Shown one piece after another: positions 21,000 to 31,800 of a DNA stretch of 64,000 nucleotides. How positions within the stretch are numbered: the stretch's first letter is position 1; each line of letters begins with the position of its first letter. Where the stretch lies: assembly GCA_949130485.1 (NCBI GenBank), contig OX422183.1:12684543-12748542 (forward strand), in the 5' to 3' direction. Both the position numbers and the translations under genes were made by a program. This DNA comes from Agelas oroides (lineage: Eukaryota > Porifera > Demospongiae > Agelasida > Agelasidae). The notes below the pieces were generated by a model that searched no databases, was not told the DNA's origin, and was given only the letters and a program-made list of their open reading frames with translations.

Positions 21000-21458
21000 C
21001 ACTGTAAAAACATTTGGGTTAATTCTACCATATTATGGTCATCTCAGTTGCATGCCTGTTGTGTACGTGACACGTTACAAACTTCAAGGGATGCTTCCAC
21101 TTTGATTGAAAGCTTAAGTGTAGTTGAGACGCTTCTCCTTTTTGCTAACTTTGAATCTTCTTGCAGAAAGCCTAGCTATTTGGCTACATTCCTGGATAAC
21201 CATGCAACCATGGAACTCCTCCAGGGGCGGATGTGTAGGATCTAAGAAACACCAAACCTTACCAGAAATGCTGATTTAGAGGCTTTCAGCAAGATGATCC
21301 TAATTTAACAAAAGGGAGAAGCTTCTCAACTACACTTTGATTCAAATTGTAAGCATCCCTAGATGAAGTTCATAGCTAATGTTTCACTTACACAACATGC
21401 AGTCATGCAACTGAGATGACCAAAATATGGTTGAAGTAACCCAAATGTTTTTACAGTG
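21000..21458. mobile_element. Foldback element with about 190-bp inverted repeats
   Basis: The ends CACTGTAAAAACATTTGGGT and their complement at 21439-21458 continue as inverted repeats inward (TGGTCATCTCAGTTGCATG, GTGTAGTTGAGA-GCTTCTCC). The central gap is about 70 bases. Non-coding. The end sequence resembles that of 58214-58649. Confidence 0.75.
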
Positions 21459-21479
21459 TCGATTATGCATGGCCCTTAC

Positions 21480-21705
21480 CTGAAGCGAACTCAACTACTG
21501 TGCGTAATTTGTACCGTCTGTGAGTAGCCTGCCCTTGTCTGTCATGGTCCGCAGTTGCCATACGTGCGTTAACATCTTCGCTCCGGGTTTCTTGCAGGCC
21601 GACGCTGGGCTCTGGCTGTGGCCCTTCACCGCGGTACCGACAGTAGGCTGGGCACGAGACTATCCAAGGACATTCAGTCTCCGTGAAATATTTAAATGCG
21701 CTCAT
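21480..21705 (-). CDS. Orphan first-exon-like ORF, unknown product
   Basis: ATG at 21705, 75 codons, then a strict donor CTTCAG/GTAAGG in phase 1. It is markedly more GC- and CpG-rich than the flanks. The protein is hydrophilic (MSAFKYFTETECPWIVSC at the start) with no recognised domain. No matching downstream exon was seen; the foldback element 21000-21458 starts right inside the intron. Could be a chance ORF in a CpG-rich promoter. Confidence 0.3.
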
Positions 21706-21728
21706 TTAAAATTTACGGTATATGGCCG

Positions 21729-21757
21729 CAAGCAAACAAGCAAGCAAGCAAGCAAGC
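21729..21757. repeat. (AAGC)n microsatellite
   Basis: About seven tandem AAGC/CAAG units with one interruption. Confidence 0.8.
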
Positions 21758-21880
21758 ATACACACGCACGTGCGCAATGCAGTCACGCTAGTGTGGGGCT
21801 CGCTCAGGCTCGCCCCAACAAGAAGCAAAGTAAACATAAGATTAGCAAAGCATAGAGGTCTGGCCAAACTATACTAGGTA

Positions 21881-22095
21881 GGTCGCCGTGTCAGGGAGGA
21901 GCCGCAACACAGGTACACATGCGGTCGTCCCTGCCGGCCAGACCGTGCTCGGCAGGTCGCCGTGTCAGGGAGGAGCCGCAACACAGGTACACATGCGGTC
22001 GTCCCTGCCGGCCAGACCGCACTCGGCAGGTCACCAGTCAGGGAGGAGCCACAACACAGGTACATATGTGGCCAACACTGACAGCCAGACCCGCA
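21881..22095. repeat. 74-bp GC-rich tandem repeat, 2.9 copies
   Basis: Unit starts are at 21881, 21955 and 22029, so the period is exactly 74. The first two units are nearly identical (GTCAGGGAGGAGCCGCAACA, then CAGGTACACATGCGGTCGTC); the third is diverged. ORFs across it on both strands are repeat by-products. Confidence 0.9.
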
Positions 22096-22358
22096 CTCAA
22101 TGTGTATGTAGTACAAGCTCATCTTTCTTGAAGCAATCTTCATCCAAGGCACTATAAACCACCACAACTTTATCATAAAAGGAACGGTCAGAAAAAAAGA
22201 ATAGTCACACAAACCAAGGGGTTGTCAACAATAACGGGAGCAACTTAGCTACTGCGAGATTCTTTGCCACAGATCTCTTTTTCTCCCCAGATGAAAAGCA
22301 GGACTCACGCTACTTTTCTCGAATCATTTCCATCAGTAGTAGACGACGTGGTCTGTGA

Positions 22359-22599
22359 CCTGCCGCTGTACGGTACGGGTACCACGATCAGTTTCGGGAT
22401 TACAAATCGCTCCAGACTCACTGGTTGTTGAAAGGTCACCGTCGGAAAGCTGAATCGGACTTAAAGTACCCCTCTAGGTTTTGGCACTTGTTTGAACGGT
22501 TACGTACTTCGTTCAGGTTCCCACATAGTGAAGAGAATCGTCTAGCGGGAATTCTCCAAGCCACGAGAGAACGTCATCTATACCAGGCAATCCCACGAG
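22359..22599 (+). CDS. Orphan internal-exon-like ORF, unknown product
   Basis: Open from after a TGA at 22356 to a strict donor CACGAG/GTAAGT in phase 1. A plausible acceptor is at 22391 (GATCAG). The peptide is basic with FRDYKSLQTHWLLKGH, YPSRFWHLFERLRTSFRF and ENRLAGILQATRERHL, which looks like folded helical protein rather than noise. I do not recognise the family, and no partner exons were found. Confidence 0.35.
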
Positions 22600-22903
22600 G
22601 TAAGTATCTGCGCATGCGTAAGATTTGCCCTTGGATACTTCTTGGAAACTATTTTATTACATAACTGTTCTGTAACACAAAGCATTTCTTGCAAGACTTG
22701 GCCACTTCTTGGATACTCTATCTGCACAAGCACTTCCAAGACTTGGACGTTGTGCATTTCCACTACTTGTACATGTGGAGTGCACAAGCCTGGGAAACTC
22801 TTGGGAACTACTGTGTCTACTGCTGTGCACCTACATAGCAACTCGACTGATTTGTTCTATGCAGGTATGGATGCTTTATATTAGCTCTAAAACACCTTAC
22901 ACA

Positions 22904-23011
22904 TAGCCTCGTCCCCAGGCCTTCCCATGCAGCGTCCAGTTTTTGATTGCTTGCAGTATGCAAAAACGGAGATCAAAAACTGGACGGTGGGAAGGCCTGG
23001 GAACGAGGCTA
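22904..23011. mobile_element. 108-bp palindromic MITE (TAGCCTC family)
   Basis: Ends TAGCCTCGTCCCCAGGC and GGCCTGGGAACGAGGCTA. The arms extend to about 45 bases each (CAGTTTTTGAT against ATCAAAAACTG). Same family as 1483-1580. Confidence 0.65.
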
Positions 23012-25649
23012 CTTTGCACACACTGACTTGTTTTGATTAGGCTCTTTGGGAGCTGCTTGACTTGCTCAGTAAGTTCGAGGGGTGAGGGGGCAAATGCCCT
23101 CCCCTCAATCCCCCAACCAAAGAGGAAAGCCACTAAACACAGGGTATGAAGAATAGCAAGTTTATTTTCTCCAACTAGGGAGTTTGCAGGGTTTACACAC
23201 AACTCCACAGGTGAGTGAGTCGAGTTAGGGAGATAGGCTTTATCTAGTGTCAGTCCACCAGAACAGTAAACAGATTACATTCATTACTAACAAAACTGAA
23301 CTAGCTGAATCACTTGCATTAACCATACATGCCTATAAGTTATTGGTTTGTCACACTGGGTAGGTACTTCTACTGTCTTCTTCCATGAGAACAAGCAAGT
23401 AATAGGTCTATATACAAAACTCGTTCATAGGAAAGGCATAAAAAAAACTCAGGGACAGACATAACTATCTACTACAATACTGCAAAACTTGCTACACCAG
23501 CAGTCTAGCTCTACCTACACGAGTATTAGAAACTTGTCTACACTAATGGCTTCACTAGTAAGTGGTTTCAGCGACATAACTACTACTAACATGCTGAGTG
23601 CAAACTACTGTATATATTCACACAGCTCAAGATCAGTCAGAAGCATCCTTACATTCCCGATCTGACACAGTGATGTGAGGGTTCCCTGGAGTGTAAGGTG
23701 ACCATCATTAAGTAACTCTAGTCATCACAGTTATTACAAAAAGCAGTGGTACCATGAGGAATATGAGGGCCTTTAACCCTCAAAAAAATCAGTAACAGGC
23801 CCAACAATTATGATGTACCAACAGTCACCAGCAGTTGAGAATAATTTAGACAGAGGATGGGTTGTGGCTAATCACTGGACTGGACTAATGGAGTGGATCA
23901 CTGGACAGACATTTGAAATTAACTTGTTCACATTTACATGATCTTCAGTCAGTTAGGTGTACTAACTTGGCTCATATGTTTGAGGTTTATTACTCGTTAA
24001 TTTGTAACTTAGGTTGTCAGAGGAGGTAGGACACATTCACATAATTGTGTGCTCTAAATGACATTCCAAGAGCAAGCATCATAAATACAAGCTAAACTAC
24101 AAGAAGTGCTCTATCAACAAGGTCACATTGGGTGCATATGGTTTTCGACAAAGCAGCCAGATAGTTTCATCTTAGTTAAAAATCTACTGTGGAGATTATT
24201 CATAGGGTGCTTCTTGTAGCTTAATTATATTTAGGTTCTTGTCCTTGAAATATCGTCAGAGCAAATTATTGGTCTACAACTCGACACCATGTTCTGACTT
24301 TTCTGTTAAGTTGTTATAAGCTGTACTGTCTCAACTCACTGTTCACATGTGCACAGCACACTAGCAATATGGATGATGAACACATCCCATGTGCTATGAG
24401 CTCATGATGTATGCATGCTAAGATCACAGCATCCACTAGCAGTAGCAGGCCAGCATGTACGTATATGAGACTACATTTGCACTTTAAGACAACACTGTAA
24501 CTGGTACCATTTACTTGGGTATCAGTATTCACACCTTAGCTTTTCCCTATCACATTATTCTGTACTTTTCAGGCTCTCTTGAGTGTCAACATGCTGTTTC
24601 CATGTAGGATAGCTGTTTGAAAGCCATCCAGCAGCTAACAGGTGAAAAGTTAATAAGCTTCAAACACGGACCCAATTGAGCTCACTACTTGACTAAAATT
24701 ATGTGATATCATGCAACTCAGTCCATTAGTCCAATCCAGTAATCCAGTCCATAATTAGACACCACCAAGAGGAGGGATGTTGCACTGCTGAAGGCCAGAG
24801 GCAGGAAAGTCTCTTCTGCACAATTATTTCTACCAGGAAGTGTTTTATAGCATGCTACATCTTTTCAGTACTCCTGAAGCACTATCTATACTGCAATTTC
24901 TTCAACCCATCAGGCAAAAATGTACCTTCATCAGCTGCAGCCATTTTGAGAGAAGCACCAGTGGAGAGTTCATCCTGGTTTGTGATATTGAAAATACAGA
25001 GGGCTTTAAAGGCTATGTAAAACACATGTTCTGCAAGGAAATTATAATAGGCTCAGTGAATACGCTATAGTAAGTGGATGCTTTAACCTTTCTCCATTTA
25101 ATATTAGGGTCATTCAGCACAATAAACATTTACAACACACAGCTGGATTTTATTGCTGCATGTGTGTCTATTACTCAACTGACCATGGATAGTTGAAATT
25201 TGTCAACACTCTCATATACATTCCTGCATAAATGATTTGAAGAATCATAATTATAATATGCACAAGTCAAACTAGATGGGAATACACGACAATACTTTCA
25301 AACCATCCCTACATCTTGTGTCTACATGGTGCTTGTTTTCATTCAGAAAACTTTTTTGATCAAATTAATGAACATACCCAGGTGCATCAGTAGCATCAAA
25401 GGTAGGGTTTGAGACTGGTAGATCTGTTTCTTGACTGAATGGAAGATAAAATATTGGAACTGACCTTGAAGCTGCAGCTGCAAACAATTCACCATGTCAT
25501 GCAATAAGTGTTTTTGAGGAACTAGAGTGTGCTATGTAGAAGCATCAAATGTTGTAAGACTTCCCATTCTCAGTAAATTATCTTATCTGGAAATCATCAC
25601 AATGAATATCTATGTACACTCCCATTCACAATATTGCAGAGACAACAGC
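23012..25649. other. Spacer downstream of copy B
   Basis: AT-rich sequence 3' of the copy B stop. It contains a short inverted repeat at 23080-23110 and scattered ORFs under 80 codons without domain features. A minus-strand AATAAA near 25147 could serve copy B, but is about 500 bases from the stop. Confidence 0.4.
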
Positions 25650-25831
25650 TCACACTTTGTATTTCCTCTTCCTCTTCATTTGTCGGAAGATGAGCACTAT
25701 CACAATCAGTACTATCCCCAATACAATCAACCACCCAATAACTGCAAAGATTAGAATGCCAATCTGTGGTCCAATGGAGTCCACTACAGGTTCCCTATCA
25801 GTTGTATTGCCAGTAATTTCAGTCGGTGATC
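25650..25831 (-). CDS. Copy B transmembrane and cytoplasmic tail exon
   Basis: Phase-1 acceptor (TTATGCAG) then [15 protein letters not shown], a hydrophobic helix with [17 protein letters not shown], and a basic tail [11 protein letters not shown] before TGA. The extracellular stub has an N-x-T site. The C-terminal YKV fits a loose class II PDZ ligand pattern, but this is weak. Homologous to 463-626 with a different tail sequence. Confidence 0.88.
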
Positions 25832-28800
25832 CTGCATAACATGGTGTAGATTGAAAAGTAATTATTGTGTTACTTTTCTTGTATGATAGTTACCACAGCA
25901 CTGGAAAGCTTGATTTTTGTAAGCATGCTAAACCACAAAACATGCAAAACTATAGTGATGAAATAATTACTTTATAGTCTGGTTCCTAATTCATACAGTG
26001 TATTAGTATGCAAAATGTCAATGACATTCTTCCATACCATAACCATTCCTATGGTAGTTCAAGTTGATGTTTTTTGTTGTTTTTTTCCACTGAATCAATC
26101 AACTGTACACACAGTCAGACTGCCAGTATAATTAGCACAGTTTCCTCTCCCATTTTTCTACTCTTCAGTTTGTGTTGATAATAATACATGAAAGTGGAAA
26201 GTGAAAATGCCAAAAATGGGGAAGGTTTATAGAAACACTTATCAAATGGAAGGCATCAGGGGGACCCATCTTTAATCAATGTACTAGACTTCATCGTCTA
26301 GTGTTCTAGCACTAGGAGATGTTTGCAAAATCGAGAGTACTCAGCCTGATCTGTAAGAATCTTTGAGTTTGACACCTCTCCCCCAAGTCTACTTCATGTC
26401 CATCAAATATTATTTGCATGATGAGTGTTCTCAGGCCTTTTCCATGCTTCCATGTATTACAGGTAAAGAATACACACTTCCTGATCATTCTATTATAAAC
26501 TGACTCAGCACATAAGGCCTTTAACAATGTGCCATGTGATTATGTCTCAAATTTAGTATAATTACTAGTTGTGCAGCATGTATTGATAGCAATTCACCAT
26601 ATGTGTTACTTGTTGAAGGAGGAGCAGTAGTAGGAGTGGGAACAATAATGGACACACTGCTGGAGTAGTTGCCATATCCAACTCTTGTACTAGCACGAAC
26701 CTATTGAAATATAAGTATTCCAGTTAAATTACTGACAAATGCAAGCTACATCCCACACCCTACTACTACACCCCAAGATGCTCAAAAATTTTGTATTGCT
26801 TTACCCCAAAATAAATTATCATAAGGCTATGTTAAAACATGTTTTATCCTCAAGTGTGGAGGCACAAATGACACTTCTATCACAAATAGAAAGGATTATT
26901 TTTACCTGCTTTACATCACGTGCATGATTAGCCTAGCCCATTGCAAATGCGACACTTTTAATAGATAGGCATATGGAACCTCTTCTGAAGTTGCTGTGAG
27001 GAATAAGGGTGTTTAGCTTGTGAAGGGAGGCTTGCTGGTGAATGAGAGTTTATCTCTGGAGTAAGCGCATCATGGCATTAACAAATATGTGCTCAGATTG
27101 GATGTTGGTCACTTCATCTGGCCTGGCTATCATGTTCATTACATAGATTCTTTTTTGAGCATCTTGGGGTGTAACATGGAATCTTCACAAAGAAGCTGTG
27201 CTTATCTGTCACAGTAAAGTTGTGAACGTTACATAGGTAGCTTGTGTTAAATGGTTAGTTGGTCACTCACATTATATTATGCATAATTATGTATGCATTA
27301 TTACCTTGAACTGATAAGTCAGTCCATGCACCATTCCAGGTATTTCAAATTGCAAGGCTTGTAAGTTGGCAACTGAATAGGGACCATCCAGCAGCTGGAT
27401 TGTTAGAGAAAATGTGCACTGGTTAATACAAGGATGGCAAACATAATTATTCACAAACCTATGTAAAAATACTTTCTGCTTAATTAACTCTCTCATGCAC
27501 TTTCCAATAAGATGATGTTACGCAGAGTATGAATATGACGTAATAGAATAATGATGTTGTGCCAAGAGAGTGAGAAATATATCTATCAAAAAAATCCTGG
27601 GATCCAGCTTGGATTGAAATTCAAGACCATCAGATTGTGAATGCTAGTCACATACTTTTACCTCTAAGTCACTTGAACCCCTCGGCAAACGAGACAAGCT
27701 ACATAAGCAGGATTGCCTAGAGTTACTTCTTCACATTGCAGTTTTACATTTTTCTGGACAGTCCACATGCATGTCTGTACTGGAGGCTATATGAGACGTG
27801 TAGCTTGAATACATGCACAGTCAAGCAAAATGTTTCTGTCTGTGTATGACAACCAAACTGCCAACTCCTTCAGTTACAGGCAGATCTTGTCAATCCTTGA
27901 CCTTCACAAGTTTCCAAAGCATAAGTTTTTGAAATAAATTTGGTGAGAAAGCCATTAGCTACTTATGGTTTAATCATCTTCAATGGATTGAAGAGTGGAA
28001 GTTGCTATGTACATATTTTGTATGTAGTTTAGCATTCTGATTTGTGCTTCATGGCTAGACAGTGACTTAGAATAACTCAGAAGGCTTAAATTTAATAACA
28101 TCAGCCTACATTTCCATCCCCCAGACTTCCCTTAACCAATGTGTGTAATGCATACATGCTCTCTGTGTACAATGGCCTTACCAAATTCTCTGTGCTTCTA
28201 ACAAATTGATAAGGCATACTTTAAGTATTATACAATTATACAACATTGTAACACCAAATGCTTCACATAAAGTAACCTGATTTGAAACAGCAACATAAAC
28301 AACATTATATACCTGTGTTCCATTGTACCCAGCATAGAACACTTGGTACTGTGTTATCACTCCATTAGGTTCACCAGGTTGTTGCCAGGAGAGTACAGCA
28401 GTAAAAGTATCAGTACCTTGCCTTAATTCAACAGTGACATTCTTCACAGGACTAGGATCTGAAGCATACAACAGATTACATCTTTGAAAATTTTTATAAA
28501 ATGGTGAAGTTTTGGGAGTAATAAGGCTCATATATATATTTATGTGTATGCTGAGAGAGCAAGAAATAAATCCATAAGAAATTCCAGGATCCAGTTGGGA
28601 TTCGAACTGAAGACCTTCTGAACACTATAGTCAGACATTCTTACCACTAAGCCACTGGACCCCTGGCAGAGGAGTGGAAGACAAGCTACATGAGCAGCAT
28701 TGGTCTCAGCCAAATCCCAATTGATTCTCACTCTTTCAGAGCTGGACTGAACTTTGCCAGGCCCAGTGGTGACACACTGTGGTGTCCTCTTAGCAGTCCT

Positions 28801-31800
28801 AGTGGCCGTAACCAAAGTGTAGTGGTGAAAATTCAGAAGCTTGATGTTATTTACTGTTGGTGACAGTAAGCACTCATGAATATTGATATTTTTGCCCTCT
28901 CAGCAAAATATAAATATTCATGAAACCTACTGTCGTCAACAATAAATAACATTAAGCCTCTTGAGGCTTGAGTAACGATCACGCCCTTCATTATACTTAC
29001 TGTCCTCATAAGTCTGAAATACATTCATGTTGGACAGTGGTCCTCTTCCATATACTGTCGATGCAGCAATTCTTGCGGAGTAATTTGTGTATTTTTGTAG
29101 ACCTGCATGCCAAGATATACCATAGTGACTATGTAACTTCACAAACACTGCTTTAACATAATTTAGAAATATTGCCAGTTTAAAAGCATCACTTTACCTT
29201 CAATGTGTTGTACTGTAACATTGCCAGAGGTATTGTACCCATGAGAAGAACCAGTCTCCATATTGGTGAGAATGACTGTGTAGCCAGTAATGACTCCATT
29301 CTGGTCAATAAAGTCAGGGGGCAGCCACCGCACTTCAATTGATGTTGAAGAGAGAATACTGACTTGGATTGCTTTGGGGGTTCCTGATGGTTCTGGAGAA
29401 GGTGAAGGTAATAAATTTTGGCAAATTGCACTTATTGCTTTTCATAAGATAGAGCATATTTATAGTTAAAAACGTATATAGACAATAAGTTTTTGAAGAA
29501 GGCCCAAACAATAGTGAAGTCAATCACCACTGATAACAGTTTCACAAGAATGATGTGCAAACACAATAATATCCGAGCGCACAATACTTTGACATTCATC
29601 TCCTTGGTTGCAAATATATTGGTAGGAGCCTTTTTACATCAGGTTACAAGTAATATAGAACACTCTGCTACTATTCCCCTGAAGCAGATTGACCTTAATC
29701 AGTGCAAGCCAGGTTTGTAAAGGCAGCTTATAAGATGGGACTTAGTTGGTCAAAACCTTCAACCTTAGCTGTGAGTCTTCAAAAGTTCCCCCATTGATAG
29801 CTTCTCCATGCTAACCCCTACACGTTGAAAGCCTAAGACCAAATCACACCATAAGGAACCATGCACTAAATCATTACCACTCTACCTGCTCCAGGGAGTG
29901 CCTGAATTATAGTCATGCTCATTCCACTTCTCCCAGCTGCATTTGCTATGAAAACTAAAAACATGTACACATGATGTTCTTGCAAGTCATCCACTGTTGC
30001 CACTTCCCTCTGCAGTGGGAGACTGGCAAGTCTGGGGTCTGCATTATTGGCCAGGGAATTGCCTTGTGTTGGAATTGTTTTCATCACGATTGTTTGAGAT
30101 AAATTAGCAGATATCATCCCAACTGGTCCCAGTAGTTCGTACACAACTGTGTAATTGGTAATCCTTCCATTCCAGAGCTGTGGGTTTGGTGGTAGCCAAG
30201 AGAGCTGAACACGTGTAGCAGAGACTATCTCCACTGTGAAGCTGTGAATAGGTGCTCCAGGAGCTAAGGAATGAGCAGTAGGCACATGAACAGTGCAAGG
30301 TACGGTTGTTTGATTGTTACAGTGTTATCACTGTACTAACCTGATTCTGGCATTCGAAAAAAGGAGGGGTTACTGAATGGTCCCAGTCCACCTATAGTAC
30401 TTGCAGAAATAACAAACTGATACACATGAAAGGGTTGGAGTTGTTGTAGTCGTACAGAAGTATTCTCAGTATGAAGCTGTTCAATAACTCTACCGGTGTC
30501 CACTTCTACAATAAAGAGTCTGTATAACTCAATGATTCCATTTCGGTCCTCAAAAGGGGGTGGACCCCAGTGTATCTCTGCTGAGGTTGCGTCCGGCAGT
30601 GCAATGGTTATGTTTTGAGGGGTATTAATTGGTGCTGCAAAAACAAAGGACAAAATGTAACTGAATATAGCAAAAAACCATTACCATTACAACACACCAA
30701 TAAGCACAAAATTTGTGCAGTCAAAGTTTAATTACTCTAACTTTATTTTCGGTGAGGCAGTTATGAAACTGTTTGCAGATGCCAACAAAATGGACATTGA
30801 AGGAGTCTGCATAACACAAAAAAGCATGAATCCACTGGAAACGCTAATAAAACTTTGAGAGGCTGTAATGGTATTAATTAGTGGATATTAATCAACAAAC
30901 TGCACACTTCAAGTTGATCCTTGACATTGTTTCCACCCTGTGTCACCTTGAATGTCCATAGACAAACACAGACAGACTCAAAATCTTTCAAAATGGGCAG
31001 TTTTCATAGCCTCCTAGCCTTCACAAGCTACACACTAGTACTCACAGCACAAATATCAAACGTGGATGAAGCTTGCTCTATCCTATACACCAAAAATCCT
31101 TCCATTGCAGGCAAAAACAAGGCACTAACTAAACACTGATACTTTGTATGGTAGAAACTGGAGTGACACAACACTTACAGCTATACCACAAGTTATATTC
31201 TGGAGATCAACAGCACATTTATGTAATCTATTGTGCTACCTAAAATGTAATATATATATACCGCACCCCAAGATGCTCATAACAGGTTAGTGCTGCAGGT
31301 TTACCTTGGCTCGAACACTTTAGAGTTCAGTGCTATACGTAGGTAAATCTTTGTTAGTAGGCTTTAGGAAAACAAAGTTTACTGCTACTTAGCTACAAGA
31401 CCGTAAGTAGAAGGCTTTATAGATCAGGATTTTGTGCTGCAAATTTACCTGAAGTAGAAAGGTTTAGAGTTCAGAGTTTTGTGGCTTCTTATAAAAGCTT
31501 TACCCTCAAGGGAGGAGCCAGACATCAGTTTTTCAATCGTGAATAGCGAGGCACGCCTTCACCTGCTTTATACTCGCGCGCGTTACGCGCGTATTATTAG
31601 TCCGAAGCACGGTAGCGCGCTCAATACACGTAGCAATGATTTTATACGTAGGTTTATTGAACGTGTGACGTCACGTAAGCGGCAAAATCGCTTCATGAGT
31701 CGCTGTGAGGGGTGATGGTGGTGTAGCTGGTGAAGGGAGAGTTGTTGGTGTACCAAAGTTTGATTCCTGGGGTAAGTGCACCATGCCATTAACGAATATT

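Noticed and set aside
21888-22157. CRISPR-like array
   Set aside because: The repeats are directly adjacent 74-bp units without unique spacers, in a eukaryotic genome.
24840-25070. 76-codon ORF 3' of copy B
   Set aside because: No domain and typical AT-rich random-ORF composition.
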